Positions 17,498 through 26,897 of a stretch of DNA of 64,000 nt are shown here, one piece after another; the first letter of the stretch is position 1, and each line of letters opens with the position of its first letter. The notes under the pieces are model-generated. The model saw only the letters and a list, made by a program, of their open reading frames with translations, was not told the origin of the DNA and did no database searches. A program made the translations under genes and the position numbers. Where the stretch lies: positions 1 through 64,000 of the forward strand of contig NZ_JADPKR010000026.1 in the NCBI RefSeq assembly GCF_023074055.1. The letters are read 5' to 3'. The stretch is from Bradyrhizobium sp. 141. Its GTDB lineage: Bacteria; Pseudomonadota; Alphaproteobacteria; Rhizobiales; Xanthobacteraceae.

Positions 17498-18751
17498 CCC
17501 TTCAGGGTAACAGTCGTAGACCAGCGCCTTGAAGGCGGGCGTGATGCGGCCGCGCTCGCTCTGGGTCTGTTGCATCATCACGTAGACCATGTCGAGCTTG
17601 GGATCGACGCCGAACAGAGTGCCGCTGCCACTGTCCCATTTCAGCTCGCCGAGCGAGCCCGGCGGCGGCGGTTTCGCGTTGCCGGGATCGGTGCGAACCG
17701 CAAGGCCGTAGCCATAGCCGAAGCCGTCGCCCGGGAAATAGAAATAGTCGCGTCCGACGCCGGAGCCCGGCCCGATATGATCCGTCGTCATGGCCTTGAA
17801 CGCGGCGGGGCCCAGATAGCGCTTGCCCTCGAACTCGCCGCCGCTCAGCAGCATCTGCGAAAAGCGCTGATAGTCGGTGATGGTCGAGAGCAGGCCGCCA
17901 CCGCCGGACTGCCATTCAGGATGGTCGAGACGCTCGCGCTCGGCCGCGAGCAGGATGAAATCGTTCGGCAATGGACGCGCCATCCGCGCCAGCTCGTCCT
18001 CCGTCGCCAGCGCGAATTTGGTGCTGCTCATGCCGAGCGGATCGAAGATGCGCTGCTTCAGGAACTGATACAGCGTCTGGCCCGAGATGATCTCGATGAC
18101 GCTGCCGAGGACGTCAGTGGAATGACCGTACCGCCACAGCGTTCCCGGCTGCCGCGCCAGCGGCAGCTTGGCGACGCGATCGGCGAATTCCCTGTTGTTG
18201 AATTGGCCTTCGAAAATGTTGGCGGCCTTGTAGGCCTGCTCGACCCATTTGCCGCCGATATAGTCGTAGCTGATGCCCGAGGTATGGCGCAGCAGATCCT
18301 CGATGTTGACGGGACGGATGGGCGGCACGAGGTCGAGCTCGAGCTTGCCGTCGGGCAGGGTGACCTCGAGACCGACCTTGGTGTCGGCAAACAGGGGGAC
18401 GTATTTCGACACGGGGTCGGTGAGCGCGAGCTTGCCCTCGTCGATCAGCATCATCGCGCCAAGGCACGTGATCGGCTTGGTCATGGAGTGGATGGCGAAG
18501 ATCGTATCGGTCGTCATGGCAAGGCCCGTCCGGGTGTCGCGCACGCCGAAGGTCTTCAGGTAGACCGGCTTGCCGTGCTGCTGCACCAGGATCACGGCGC
18601 CCGGCAGACGGCCGCTCCCCACCTCGCTGTCGAAGAAGGCCGTGATGCGGTCGAGCCCCTCGGACGAAGGGGCGGGGATGTCGGCGGCCCGGCTTCGCGC
18701 CATCGAGCCGGCGAGCAGCGCGGCTCCGACCAGAAAATCACGACGCTTCAT
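17483..18751 (-). CDS. Beta-lactamase-family serine hydrolase, Tat-exported
   Basis: The ATG at 18751 follows GGGAGGAAGG and opens a twin-arginine signal (MKRRDFLVGAALLAGS). The 422-residue product is a class C beta-lactamase/esterase-fold enzyme: SMTK at residues 89-92 is the nucleophile SxxK motif, LWRYGHS carries the second-motif Tyr, and a C-terminal GSGTLFG region is a KTG-like position. Members hydrolyse esters, D-peptides or beta-lactams in the periplasm; this one is esterase EstB-like rather than a resistance enzyme. Convergent with the GGDEF-EAL gene. Confidence 0.88.
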   Translation of the reverse strand: MKRRDFLVGAALLAGSMARSRAADIPAPSSEGLDRITAFFDSEVGSGRLPGAVILVQQHGKPVYLKTFGVRDTRTGLAMTTDTIFAIHSMTKPITCLGAMMLIDEGKLALTDPVSKYVPLFADTKVGLEVTLPDGKLELDLVPPIRPVNIEDLLRHTSGISYDYIGGKWVEQAYKAANIFEGQFNNREFADRVAKLPLARQPGTLWRYGHSTDVLGSVIEIISGQTLYQFLKQRIFDPLGMSSTKFALATEDELARMARPLPNDFILLAAERERLDHPEWQSGGGGLLSTITDYQRFSQMLLSGGEFEGKRYLGPAAFKAMTTDHIGPGSGVGRDYFYFPGDGFGYGYGLAVRTDPGNAKPPPPGSLGELKWDSGSGTLFGVDPKLDMVYVMMQQTQSERGRITPAFKALVYDCYPEGLRRP

Positions 18752-18814
18752 CCGGCCTTCCTCCCTCGGCGGGATCAAAGCCGCAAGACGTCGCAGGCGT
18801 CAACACAACATCGA

Positions 18815-19378
18815 TTAAAAACGCGTCACGATTTCCGAAAGGAACGGTCGCGGACGGTCCTCGCTGGGCTTGGTCGGCGTGCCGATATGGACGAAGCCGG
18901 CGAGCTTTTCGTCCGGCTTGAGGCCGAGGCCGTCGAGCACGTCGCGATCGAAGGAGAACCAGCCGGTCAGCCAGCAGGCGCCGTAGCCGAGCGCGGTCGC
19001 GGCGGTGACGATGTTCATGGCGCTGGCGCCCGCCGACAATTCCTGCTCGAACGCCGGCACCTTCGGATGCGGCCTGGTGAAGCTGACGATGCCGATCACC
19101 AGCGGCGCGTCGGTGAGGCGCTTGCGCTCGATCTCGACGTCGGCCGCGGGCGCGCCGGGATTCTTCCGGGCAAAGACCTTCGCGATTACCTCGCCGGCGC
19201 GCTGGCGGGCATCGCCCTCGAAGACGATGAAGCGCCAAGGCGCGAGCTTGCCGTGATCAGGCACGCGTGCGCCGATGGTGAGGATGGTCTCGAGCTCGGC
19301 CGTGGAGGGGCCAGGGCCGGTCATCTCGCGCGGCTTGACCGAGCGGCGGGTCTTCAGGAGTTCGATGGCGTCGGGCAC
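18815..19378 (-). CDS. Nitroreductase family protein
   Basis: A 187-residue FMN-dependent nitroreductase-fold enzyme. Start is the GTG of VPDAIELLKTRRSVK, placed by GAGG eight bases before it; upstream residues are not family-like. RRSVK forms the FMN-phosphate contact, GARVPDHGKLAPWRFIV the central motif, and GYGACWLTGW the C-terminal FMN site. It resembles the YdjA/NfnB-like short subfamily that reduces nitro compounds or quinones with NAD(P)H. Separated from the serine hydrolase by 63 bases on the same strand. Confidence 0.88.
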   Translation of the reverse strand: MPDAIELLKTRRSVKPREMTGPGPSTAELETILTIGARVPDHGKLAPWRFIVFEGDARQRAGEVIAKVFARKNPGAPAADVEIERKRLTDAPLVIGIVSFTRPHPKVPAFEQELSAGASAMNIVTAATALGYGACWLTGWFSFDRDVLDGLGLKPDEKLAGFVHIGTPTKPSEDRPRPFLSEIVTRF

Positions 19379-19471
19379 TGCAATATCCTCGTCAGCTGGT
19401 CGTCGGGCGTGCCATGCCGAGATAAGCATGCGCGCCCGCAACCGGAAGCGAATTTAGATCGATTTCAGGGA

Positions 19472-21526
19472 TCAGACCGCTTCCCGCATCCGCCGGACGT
19501 CCGGCGGCGTCGCCTCGTCGACGAGGGCGGCGATCGCCTCGGCTGTCGTCATCACCTTCTGGCCGTCGCTGCCGAGACGGCGGACCGAGACCGAATGCGT
19601 CTCGGCCTCTTTCTTGCCGACCACGAGCAGTGCGGGGATCTTGGCCAGCGAATGCTCGCGGACCTTGTAGTTGATCTTTTCGTTGCGCAGGTCGATCTCG
19701 ACCCGCAGTCCCGCGCGCCGCGCCTGTTCCATCACCACCTTGGCGTATTCGTCGCCTTCCGAGGTGATGGTCGTGACCACCGCCTGCACCGGCGACAGCC
19801 AGAGCGGGAAGTTGCCGGCATAATGCTCGATCAGGATGCCGATATAGCGCTCCATCGAGCCGCAGATCGCCCGGTGCACCATCACCGGCGGTTTCTTGCC
19901 GCCGTCATGGTCGATGTAGAACGCGCCGAACCGCTCCGGCAGGTTGAAGTCGACCTGCGTGGTGCCGCACTGCCAATCGCGGCCGATGGCGTCGCGCAGC
20001 ACATACTCGAACTTCGGCCCGTAGAAGGCGCCTTCGCCCGGGTTGATCTCGGTCTTGATGTGATTGTTCTGCGACTGGATCTCGCGCAAAACGGTCGCCA
20101 TCACGCGCTCGGCGTGATCCCACATCGCGTCCGTGCCGACGCGCTTCTCCGGCCGGGTCGAGAGTTTTACGGTGAGATCGCCGGTGAAGCCAAAATCAGC
20201 GTAGGTCGACAGGATCAGGTCGTTGATCTTCAGGCATTCCGCGGCGAGCTGATCCTCGGTGCAGAAGATGTGCGCGTCGTCCTGGGTGAAGCCGCGCACG
20301 CGCATCAAGCCGTGCATGGCGCCGGAAGGCTCATAGCGATGGACCACGCCGAACTCGGCGAGGCGCAGCGGCAGGTCGCGGTAGCTCTTCAGGCCGTGCT
20401 TGAAGATCTGCACGTGACCCGGGCAGTTCATCGGCTTGAGCGCAAACCAGCGCTTGTCCTCGGCCTCGTCGCCGGCCGACTGCGCGGCGAACATGTTTTC
20501 GCGATACCAGCCCCAATGGCCCGAGGTCTCCCACAGCGCCTTGTCGAGGATCTGCGGCGCGTTGACCTCGCTGTAATCGCCGGTCAGGCGCCGGCGCATA
20601 TAAGCGATCAGCTGCTGGAAGATGGTCCAGCCCTTCGGGTGCCAGAACACGACGCCCGGACCTTCCTCCTGGAAGTGGAAGAGGTCGAGCTCGCGCCCGA
20701 GCTTGCGATGATCGCGCTTTTCGGCTTCCTCGATCTGCTTGAGGTAAGCGTCGAGGTCCTCCTGCTTGGCGAAGGCCGTGCCGTAGATACGGGTCAGCAT
20801 CGGGTTGTTGCTGTCGCCACGCCAATAGGCGCCGGCCACCTTCATCAGCTTGAAGGCATTGCCGACCTTGCCGGTCGAGGTCATGTGCGGGCCACGGCAG
20901 AGATCGAACCAGTCGCCCTGGTAATAGATCTTGATCGGCTCGGTGCCGGGAATGGCGTCGACCAGCTCGACCTTGAACGCCTCGCCCTTGTCGCGGAACA
21001 CCTGCTTGGTCTTTTCGCGATCCCAAACCTCTTTCGTGAAAGGTTTGTCGCGCGCGATGAGCTCGCGCATCTTCTTCTCGATCGCGGCAAAGTCTTCCGG
21101 CGTGAACGGCTCGTTGCGGAAGAAGTCGTAGTAGAAGCCGTTCTCGATCACCGGACCGATGGTGACTTGCGTGCCCGGCCACAGCGTCTGCACGGCTTCG
21201 GCCAGCACGTGCGCGCAGTCGTGGCGGATCAATTCGAGCGCGCGCGGATCGTCGCGGTTGACGAACTCGAGCTTGGCGTCGGCTTCGATCGGGTCGTTGA
21301 GGTCGGTGAGCACGCCGTCGAGCGTCATCGCGACCGTGCGCTTGGCCAGCGACGGCGAGATGCCCTTGGCGATGTCGAGGCCGGTAATGCTCTGGTCGTA
21401 TTGACGCTGGGCGCCGTCCGGGAAGGTGAGGGTAACTTTGGCGGCAGGGGTCACGGGCTTCAGATTGCTGAGGGAATATTGGAAGCCGGATTCGGACTTC
21501 GGCTGGTCCTTGGGCTGGTCGGTCAT
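19472..21526 (-). CDS. thrS: Threonyl-tRNA synthetase
   Basis: The ATG at 21526 ([10 protein letters not shown]) follows TCAGGAGAAAAG and yields 684 residues, near the family norm of about 650 plus a short charged N-tail. A TGS domain (about 30-90, [15 protein letters not shown]) is followed by the editing domain with [10 protein letters not shown], then the class II core: motif 2 [30 protein letters not shown] and motif 3 [13 protein letters not shown]. The anticodon-binding domain ends the protein. Zn-binding ligands (MNCPGH Cys and His residues) are intact. A much longer frame upstream (to 22789) is spurious antisense to the MFS gene. Confidence 0.97.
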   Translation of the reverse strand: MTDQPKDQPKSESGFQYSLSNLKPVTPAAKVTLTFPDGAQRQYDQSITGLDIAKGISPSLAKRTVAMTLDGVLTDLNDPIEADAKLEFVNRDDPRALELIRHDCAHVLAEAVQTLWPGTQVTIGPVIENGFYYDFFRNEPFTPEDFAAIEKKMRELIARDKPFTKEVWDREKTKQVFRDKGEAFKVELVDAIPGTEPIKIYYQGDWFDLCRGPHMTSTGKVGNAFKLMKVAGAYWRGDSNNPMLTRIYGTAFAKQEDLDAYLKQIEEAEKRDHRKLGRELDLFHFQEEGPGVVFWHPKGWTIFQQLIAYMRRRLTGDYSEVNAPQILDKALWETSGHWGWYRENMFAAQSAGDEAEDKRWFALKPMNCPGHVQIFKHGLKSYRDLPLRLAEFGVVHRYEPSGAMHGLMRVRGFTQDDAHIFCTEDQLAAECLKINDLILSTYADFGFTGDLTVKLSTRPEKRVGTDAMWDHAERVMATVLREIQSQNNHIKTEINPGEGAFYGPKFEYVLRDAIGRDWQCGTTQVDFNLPERFGAFYIDHDGGKKPPVMVHRAICGSMERYIGILIEHYAGNFPLWLSPVQAVVTTITSEGDEYAKVVMEQARRAGLRVEIDLRNEKINYKVREHSLAKIPALLVVGKKEAETHSVSVRRLGSDGQKVMTTAEAIAALVDEATPPDVRRMREAV

Positions 21527-21709
21527 TGCTTTTCTCCTGAGGCTCACTCCTGCGAACGAGCGCAGGTAAGCGGGAACGAGCGATATATCAGGCGATTCGG
21601 CCTGCGCAATCCGGCATTTCCAAGAAAGTCGGCGCAGAAAGCGGCGCGCACACGAACTATTTCCCGCGGGCCCTTTAACCGGCCGGACGGTTGTTCTACA
21701 TGCATCTGC

Positions 21710-22879
21710 ATGGAAAATGCACGCGCCCGGCGTTTCGCGCCAACCGCCCTGATGCTCGGCAATCTCGTCACCGGTTGCTCCGTGCTGGCCCCGGCGGGCA
21801 TGCTGCCGGAGTTGGCGAGGGGCCTCGACGTCAGCATTCACGCGGCCGGGCTGCTGATCACCTTCGGCGCGGTGACGCTGTGCATCGGCTCGCCGCTGAC
21901 GGCCTGGCTGACCAGTCGCATCGATCGGCGGACGTTGCTCGCGACGACGCTGGCGGTGCTTGCGCTCGGCAATCTCGCCTCGGCCTTTGCGCCCGACTAC
22001 ACCAGCCTCCTCGTGATCCGTCTCGTCATGCTCGCGGTCGGTGCGCTCTATACGCCGCAGGCCGCCGGCACGGCGGCCTTGATTGTGCCGGCCGAGCGGC
22101 GGGGCAGCGCCATCGCCTATATCTTTCTCGGCTGGTCGCTGGCTGCCGCCGTCGGCCTTCCGCTGATCACCTTTATCGCCAGCCGCTATGGCTGGCGGGC
22201 GGCCTATGCTGAGATCGGCGCGCTCGGTTGTCTCAGTTTCCTGCTGTTGTTGATGCGGCTGCCGGCGGGCCTGAAAGGCGCGCCGGTGGATTTGAAGACC
22301 TGGCGCGAGGTCGGCGGCAACAGGACGATTCTGCTGCTGCTTGCGATCACCATGCTGCAAATGTCGGGGCAGTTCGTGGTGTTCACCTTCATGGGCCCGC
22401 TGCTCAACAAGCTCACCGGCGCCGGCCCCGATGCGGTCGGCATGGTGTTCGCGCTCTACGGCGTTTGCGGCTTCCTCGGCGTCGTCTTCGCCACCCGCAT
22501 CGTCGACACCTCGGGACCCTACCGCACCTCGCTGCTGTTCACCTGCCTGCTGCTTGCGGGGATCACGGGCTGGGCGCTCGGCGCGGGCACGCTTGCTTTC
22601 ATGACGTGCGGGGTCGCGATCTGGGGCCTCGGCTTTGCCTCGACCAATTCGATGCAGCAGGTGCGGCTGGTCGCGGCGGCGCCGCCGCTGGCATCGGCGA
22701 CCGTCGCGCTCAACACCTCCGTCCTCTATATCGGCCAGGCGGTCGGCTCCGCCATCGGCGGACTGCTGTTCGCCCGCGATCTCCTGCATACGCTCGGCTT
22801 CGTCGCGGTCGGTTTCGTCATGCTGGCGCTGATCCTGGTGGTCCTGACCCGACCCCGGCCCGCTGCCGCAACGGCCTGA
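21710..22879 (+). CDS. MFS transporter, AraJ/Bcr-like
   Basis: A 389-residue protein with twelve predicted membrane helices, from the ATG at 21710. Helices 1-6 contain [14 protein letters not shown] and the loop motif SRIDRRTLL, while [15 protein letters not shown] begins the second half. It belongs to the DHA1-like sugar/drug efflux branch. It is transcribed divergently from thrS, with 183 bases between. A frame open far upstream on the same strand (from 17570) is an antisense artefact of GC-rich codon bias. Substrate unknown. Confidence 0.88.
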   Translation: MENARARRFAPTALMLGNLVTGCSVLAPAGMLPELARGLDVSIHAAGLLITFGAVTLCIGSPLTAWLTSRIDRRTLLATTLAVLALGNLASAFAPDYTSLLVIRLVMLAVGALYTPQAAGTAALIVPAERRGSAIAYIFLGWSLAAAVGLPLITFIASRYGWRAAYAEIGALGCLSFLLLLMRLPAGLKGAPVDLKTWREVGGNRTILLLLAITMLQMSGQFVVFTFMGPLLNKLTGAGPDAVGMVFALYGVCGFLGVVFATRIVDTSGPYRTSLLFTCLLLAGITGWALGAGTLAFMTCGVAIWGLGFASTNSMQQVRLVAAAPPLASATVALNTSVLYIGQAVGSAIGGLLFARDLLHTLGFVAVGFVMLALILVVLTRPRPAAATA

Positions 22880-22970
22880 ATCCCGCGTTTTCGTGTGCGC
22901 AAGGTGCTTGGCAAACCGCGCGCGGGAGCGCTAGAAGGCGAGGCATGGGGACCAAAGAGAGTTGACTGAG

Positions 22971-23360
22971 ATGAGGATGATTCTGGCGGTTGCCGCGGTG
23001 CTCTATTCAGCCTCCGCGTTTGCGCAAGCCGACAAGCCACCGATGGTCGGGGACAAGCCGCTGGTGCAGGTCAAGCCCAAGGGGACTAAGGCGGGGACCA
23101 CGGAGGCGGCGGCGAAGCCGGCCGCGGCGCCCAAGGGCAAGCCGCAATCGATCGCGGCGCGGCTCCAGGCCTGCCTCGAGCTCGATGACGGCACCAAGGA
23201 CAGGCTCAACTGCTACGACGCCGTGATGCCGCCGGCCCCGAAGCCGAAACCGGCGAAGGCCAAGGGCTACGCCGATTGCCGTTTCTTCAAGGAAGAGGAC
23301 GAGCGACTGGCCTGCTTCAACGGCTTTGCCGAGAGCATTCCGAAGCTGCCCAAGACCTAG
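22971..23360 (+). CDS. Exported hypothetical protein
   Basis: A 129-residue product with a Sec signal peptide (MRMILAVAAVLYSASAFAQA). The mature part is Lys/Ala/Pro-rich, then LQACLELDDGTKDRLNCYDAVMP and YADCRFFKEEDERLACFNGFAE: two copies of a C-x(n)-C block resembling the Cys-paired modules in type VI secretion-associated or outer-membrane-associated proteins (xRLxCYD motif). The ATG at 22971 is chosen over a TTG nine bases upstream. Confidence 0.75.
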   Translation: MRMILAVAAVLYSASAFAQADKPPMVGDKPLVQVKPKGTKAGTTEAAAKPAAAPKGKPQSIAARLQACLELDDGTKDRLNCYDAVMPPAPKPKPAKAKGYADCRFFKEEDERLACFNGFAESIPKLPKT

Positions 23361-23372
23361 TTCTCGCCAGCC

Positions 23373-23699
23373 TCAGTCGCTGATCCGGCTCAGCACGGCC
23401 CGGAAGGCAACGCCCGGCGCCTGCAGCGCGTTGCCCTCGAATTCCGCGGTCTCGCCGTCCTCCCGGCCGGCGAGCGCCAGCGTGATCCGGTCGGCGCCGA
23501 ACAGCGCCTTGAACGACGGGTCGTCGTTGTAGCGCTGGGTCGATATCTTGACCTTGATGCCGTCGCCTTCGCCCGTATAGGTGCCGATGAAGGCGAAAGC
23601 GGAATTGCCCCCGCGCATCTTGCCATCCATCACATAGACGACGCCGCAGCCCGTTCCGTGAACGGTGTGGAAGTCGACCTTGTACAATCCCTGACGCAC
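23373..23699 (-). CDS. GrlR-like regulatory protein
   Basis: A 108-residue protein from the GTG at 23699 (VRQGLYKVDFHTVHGTGCGVV), behind GGGGACAGGG. The alternating-strand pattern, including VVYVMDGKMRGGNSAFAFIGTY and FKALFGADRITLALAG, matches the small beta-barrel GrlR fold, which in enteropathogens binds and blocks the type III secretion activator GrlA. Similar genes occur in rhizobia far from secretion loci. The ligand of the barrel is unknown; I assign by fold pattern only. Confidence 0.65.
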   Translation of the reverse strand: MRQGLYKVDFHTVHGTGCGVVYVMDGKMRGGNSAFAFIGTYTGEGDGIKVKISTQRYNDDPSFKALFGADRITLALAGREDGETAEFEGNALQAPGVAFRAVLSRISD

Positions 23700-23871
23700 T
23701 GCCCTGTCCCCGCGGAATTCCAATCACAAACCGGCCGGCAAAGTATGAGCCTTGCAGGCGGAAGCAATCCGGTGGCTTCCGGGGATGTCAGCCATCAACA
23801 TCACATTTTGATCAAGGCCTGAGAAAATTGCAGGCAGCGCAGCCAAATACCGGCTGACGAATATCGCGAGC

Positions 23872-25206
23872 CTAGCGGCTCGAGGCGGGTGGATTGGTGG
23901 AGGCGACGCGCGTGAGCGCCAGCGACGGCGTCGCCGACATCTTCACCAGCACGTCCTTGAGCGGATCCCGCGTCCAGGCGCGGGTGACATAGTCGCGATG
24001 GGTGATGCCGTCGCCGGTCTCGACGAACACCACGCTGCCGGGACGGAGCGGCCCATCCATATCCTCGGCGACGCTGATGCCCTTCTGGCGGAGCACGCTC
24101 ATCAGCTCGCGGTCGCGCCGCGCGGTGTAACGGGTGTAGGCGCTGACGAAGAAACCGGAACGGTGGCTCTCGATCCAGGATGCGAACTTGTCCATTTCGC
24201 CATAGACGGCGTCGAGCAGCACGACGCCGCGGACGCGGTCGCTGATGCCGCCGACCTCCAGGCTCCAGGCCGTCGGCAGGAAGCCGCCGCTATAGCCGAC
24301 GATCACGATCGGCATGGTGGCGAAGGCGCGCGCGCTGTTGGGATCGCCGGTGACGCGGGCGAGGTGGTCGGCCGATTCCGCCATGAAGCGCTTGAAGCCG
24401 CCCGGTTGCCAGAACTTGCCGGCGCTGGAATCGGCGGCATCGACCGCCATCTGCGGGGCAAGCAGCACGGCGTTGGCGCCGGAATCGGTGATCTGCTTGG
24501 GCACGAGCTGGCGATCACGCACGTCGCGCTCGAGCGTTGCGCCATTGCCGTGGAAGAACACCACGATCACGCCCGGCTTGCGCACGTCGAAATGCTCGGG
24601 CACGTGCATCAGCACGCGGCTGTCATTGTAGGTCTCGTCCTGCCAGAACACGCGACCGGAATAGCTGCGGTGGCCACGGCGATCGCCCCTGGAGATGTTG
24701 AGGAAGGGTGCGTCGGAGGCGGGGTTGTTGCCGAAATAGGGAAAGGCCGACGACTTCATGCTGACGAGGGTCGTCAGGTCGTCGCGTGCCGGACGCTTGT
24801 AAGGGACCTGCGGCTCGAGCGAAGCGACCTTGTAGGGGGCCTGCTCCGGCACCTGTTGCTGCACGGCGCGCTTGGGCGAGAAGTCCGACATCTGCCGTTG
24901 CAGGAGACTTTCGCTCGCCGAGGGAAAGCGCTCCCTAAATTGCGGGGCAGGGAAGCGATCCTCGAACGTGTCGCCGCTTGCGACTTGCTGATTGGTTTTC
25001 GCGACGACCTGATTGACCACTTGGACATTGGCCTGCGAATCCGCCGCGAGCGCCGCCGGGTTCGGCGCCTTGCCGCATTGAACCAGTGTCAGCGACAGCG
25101 GCACCAAGGCGGAGATCAGGCCGATCCTCAGCGCACGACCGCGCCGACCGGACGGCGTCCGGTCCGCACGGCTGTCAGCTCTCATTTTCGGAACGGCCCC
25201 GACCAT
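23872..25206 (-). CDS. Alpha/beta hydrolase, putative lipoprotein
   Basis: A 444-residue protein. The N-terminus has a basic region, then a hydrophobic segment ending LTLVQCGKAP, a lipobox-like site, so the enzyme may be tethered to the membrane. About 130 low-complexity residues precede the catalytic domain, where GVIVVFFHGNGA (oxyanion strand), VIVGYSGGFLPTAW (nucleophile elbow GYSGG) and GDGITHRDYVT (His) mark the triad. The fold is intact but the substrate is unknown. Start could also be the second ATG, eight codons in. Confidence 0.8.
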   Translation of the reverse strand: MVGAVPKMRADSRADRTPSGRRGRALRIGLISALVPLSLTLVQCGKAPNPAALAADSQANVQVVNQVVAKTNQQVASGDTFEDRFPAPQFRERFPSASESLLQRQMSDFSPKRAVQQQVPEQAPYKVASLEPQVPYKRPARDDLTTLVSMKSSAFPYFGNNPASDAPFLNISRGDRRGHRSYSGRVFWQDETYNDSRVLMHVPEHFDVRKPGVIVVFFHGNGATLERDVRDRQLVPKQITDSGANAVLLAPQMAVDAADSSAGKFWQPGGFKRFMAESADHLARVTGDPNSARAFATMPIVIVGYSGGFLPTAWSLEVGGISDRVRGVVLLDAVYGEMDKFASWIESHRSGFFVSAYTRYTARRDRELMSVLRQKGISVAEDMDGPLRPGSVVFVETGDGITHRDYVTRAWTRDPLKDVLVKMSATPSLALTRVASTNPPASSR

Positions 25207-25527
25207 CCACCCATGACCCCAAAGTCACGTCCATCGGCAATCTCTCGACAATTGAGCCGACTGGCGTTTAGGCGACGTTAAGTGTCCGGAGAAACTTCCC
25301 CACATCCGGAACGCTCAAAAGGACCATGCAATCGTGTCCTGATTGTGGGGGAGAGGAACGGGACTTCCCGGGGCATACGCAGCCTTTTCGCCTGGGAGCG
25401 GGAATATGCGGTGCCCAAATACCCGTTTCTGCCGCCTCATTTAACCCTTGTTAACCCTGCTTGAATTGACTGAGCCAAACTGCACGATGCGCTCGCAAGG
25501 CATTGACGCCTGAGGTTAAGGACCCCG
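25207..25527. other. Divergent promoter region
   Basis: About 320 bases between divergent genes. An AT-rich stretch TTAACCCTTGTTAACCCTGC lies at about 25440-25460 with TTGAATTGAC just after it, a likely promoter area for the permease. No operator, RNA or repeat recognised. Confidence 0.5.
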
Positions 25528-26895
25528 ATGACGGCATCAGATGCGGGCACCGCACCCTGGACTCGCCGGCTGACCGGAAACGGGACCGGGGTCTCGGCGC
25601 TTGTCGCAACCGCCATCGTCGTGGCCGACATGATCGGGGTCGGTGTCTTCACCAGCCTCGGCTTCCAGGTCAAGGATATCCCGTCCGGCTTCTCGATCCT
25701 GCTGCTGTGGACCGTCGGCGGCATCGTCGCGCTGTGCGGGGTGTTCGCCTACAGCGAGCTCGGGGCGATGTTTCCGCGCTCGAGCGGCGAGTACAATTTC
25801 CTCGGCCGCGCCTATCACCCGGCCTTCGGCTTTCTCGCCGGCTGGGTCTCGGCGACGGTGGGTTTTGCGGCGCCGGTCGCGCTCGCGGCGATGGCGTTCG
25901 GCGAATACGCCAAATCGGTCGTGCCCGATCTGCCGCCGATCCCGCTCGCCATCGCCGTGGTGTGGCTGGTCTCGCTCGTGCAACTGACCGGCGTCAGGCA
26001 CTCCTCGACCTTCCAGTTGATCTCGACGATCATCAAGGTCGTGCTGATCGTGGCCTTCCTGGTCGCCGGCTTCGTCATCGCTGCCCCGCAACCGATCACA
26101 TTCACGCCGCAGCCGGGCGATCTCGCCCACATCGTCAGCGCGCCCTTCGCGATCGGGCTCGTCTTCGTGATGTACTCGTTCTCGGGCTGGAATGCCGCGA
26201 CCTACATCATCGGTGAGATGAACACGCCGCAGCGGAGCCTGCCGCGCGCACTGCTGGTGGGCACGCTGATCGTGCTCGTGCTGTATGTCGCGCTGAACGC
26301 GGTGTTTCTCTACTCCACGCCGGTCGGTGCGCTCGCCGGCCAGCTTGACGTCGCCAGTGTCGCCGGCAGCGCCATCTTCGGCAGCCTCGGCGGCCGGATC
26401 GTCGGCGCGATGATTTGCGTCGGCCTGATCTCCTCGATCTCTGCGATGATGTGGATCGGCCCGCGCGTGATGATGACGATGGGGGAGGACATTCCCGCCT
26501 TACGCGTCTTCTCGAAGCGATCGGCGAGTGGCGCGCCGGCCTATGCCATCCTGTTTCAGCTCGTCGTCGCCAATTTGCTGCTGTTCACGCGCAGCTTCGA
26601 GGCGGTGCTCGACTTTATCCAGTTCGCGCTCTTGTTTTGCTCGTTCTTCACGGTGGCCGGCGTCATCAAGCTGCGCATCACCGATCCCGATTTGCCGAGG
26701 CCCTATCGCGCCTGGGGATACCCGCTCACGCCGCTCGTTTTCCTGCTCGTGACCGCGTTCATGATGTACTACCTGTTGACCGAGCGGCCGGTGCAGTCGC
26801 TCTCGGGGATGCTCGTCATGCTCTCGGGCCTGTTGATTTATGCTGTTTTCCGCAGGCGGCCGGTCGCCGCTGGCAATTCACACAATCGCGAATAG
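25528..26895 (+). CDS. APC-family amino acid permease
   Basis: A 455-residue protein with twelve predicted transmembrane helices. ADMIGVGVFTSLGFQV is the helix 1 unwound substrate-binding motif (GxG[IV]F) and SFSGWNAATYIIGEM the helix 6 counterpart, hallmarks of the amino acid-polyamine-organocation superfamily. It imports or exchanges an amino acid or amine in the inner membrane. AAGGACCCCG precedes the ATG. The next gene begins only two bases after its stop and is probably cotranscribed. Confidence 0.9.
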   Translation: MTASDAGTAPWTRRLTGNGTGVSALVATAIVVADMIGVGVFTSLGFQVKDIPSGFSILLLWTVGGIVALCGVFAYSELGAMFPRSSGEYNFLGRAYHPAFGFLAGWVSATVGFAAPVALAAMAFGEYAKSVVPDLPPIPLAIAVVWLVSLVQLTGVRHSSTFQLISTIIKVVLIVAFLVAGFVIAAPQPITFTPQPGDLAHIVSAPFAIGLVFVMYSFSGWNAATYIIGEMNTPQRSLPRALLVGTLIVLVLYVALNAVFLYSTPVGALAGQLDVASVAGSAIFGSLGGRIVGAMICVGLISSISAMMWIGPRVMMTMGEDIPALRVFSKRSASGAPAYAILFQLVVANLLLFTRSFEAVLDFIQFALLFCSFFTVAGVIKLRITDPDLPRPYRAWGYPLTPLVFLLVTAFMMYYLLTERPVQSLSGMLVMLSGLLIYAVFRRRPVAAGNSHNRE

Positions 26896-26897
26896 AC

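Noticed and set aside
17570..21709. A 4-kb open frame on the plus strand opposite the hydrolase, nitroreductase and thrS genes, fused in frame to the MFS gene
   Set aside because: Translation is His/Arg/Asp-rich and has no domain. It is an antisense shadow caused by high third-position GC; the MFS transporter begins at ATG 21710.
21527..22789. Long N-terminal extension of thrS on the minus strand
   Set aside because: Low-complexity and antisense to the MFS gene. Family length and a strong ribosome site place the start at 21526.
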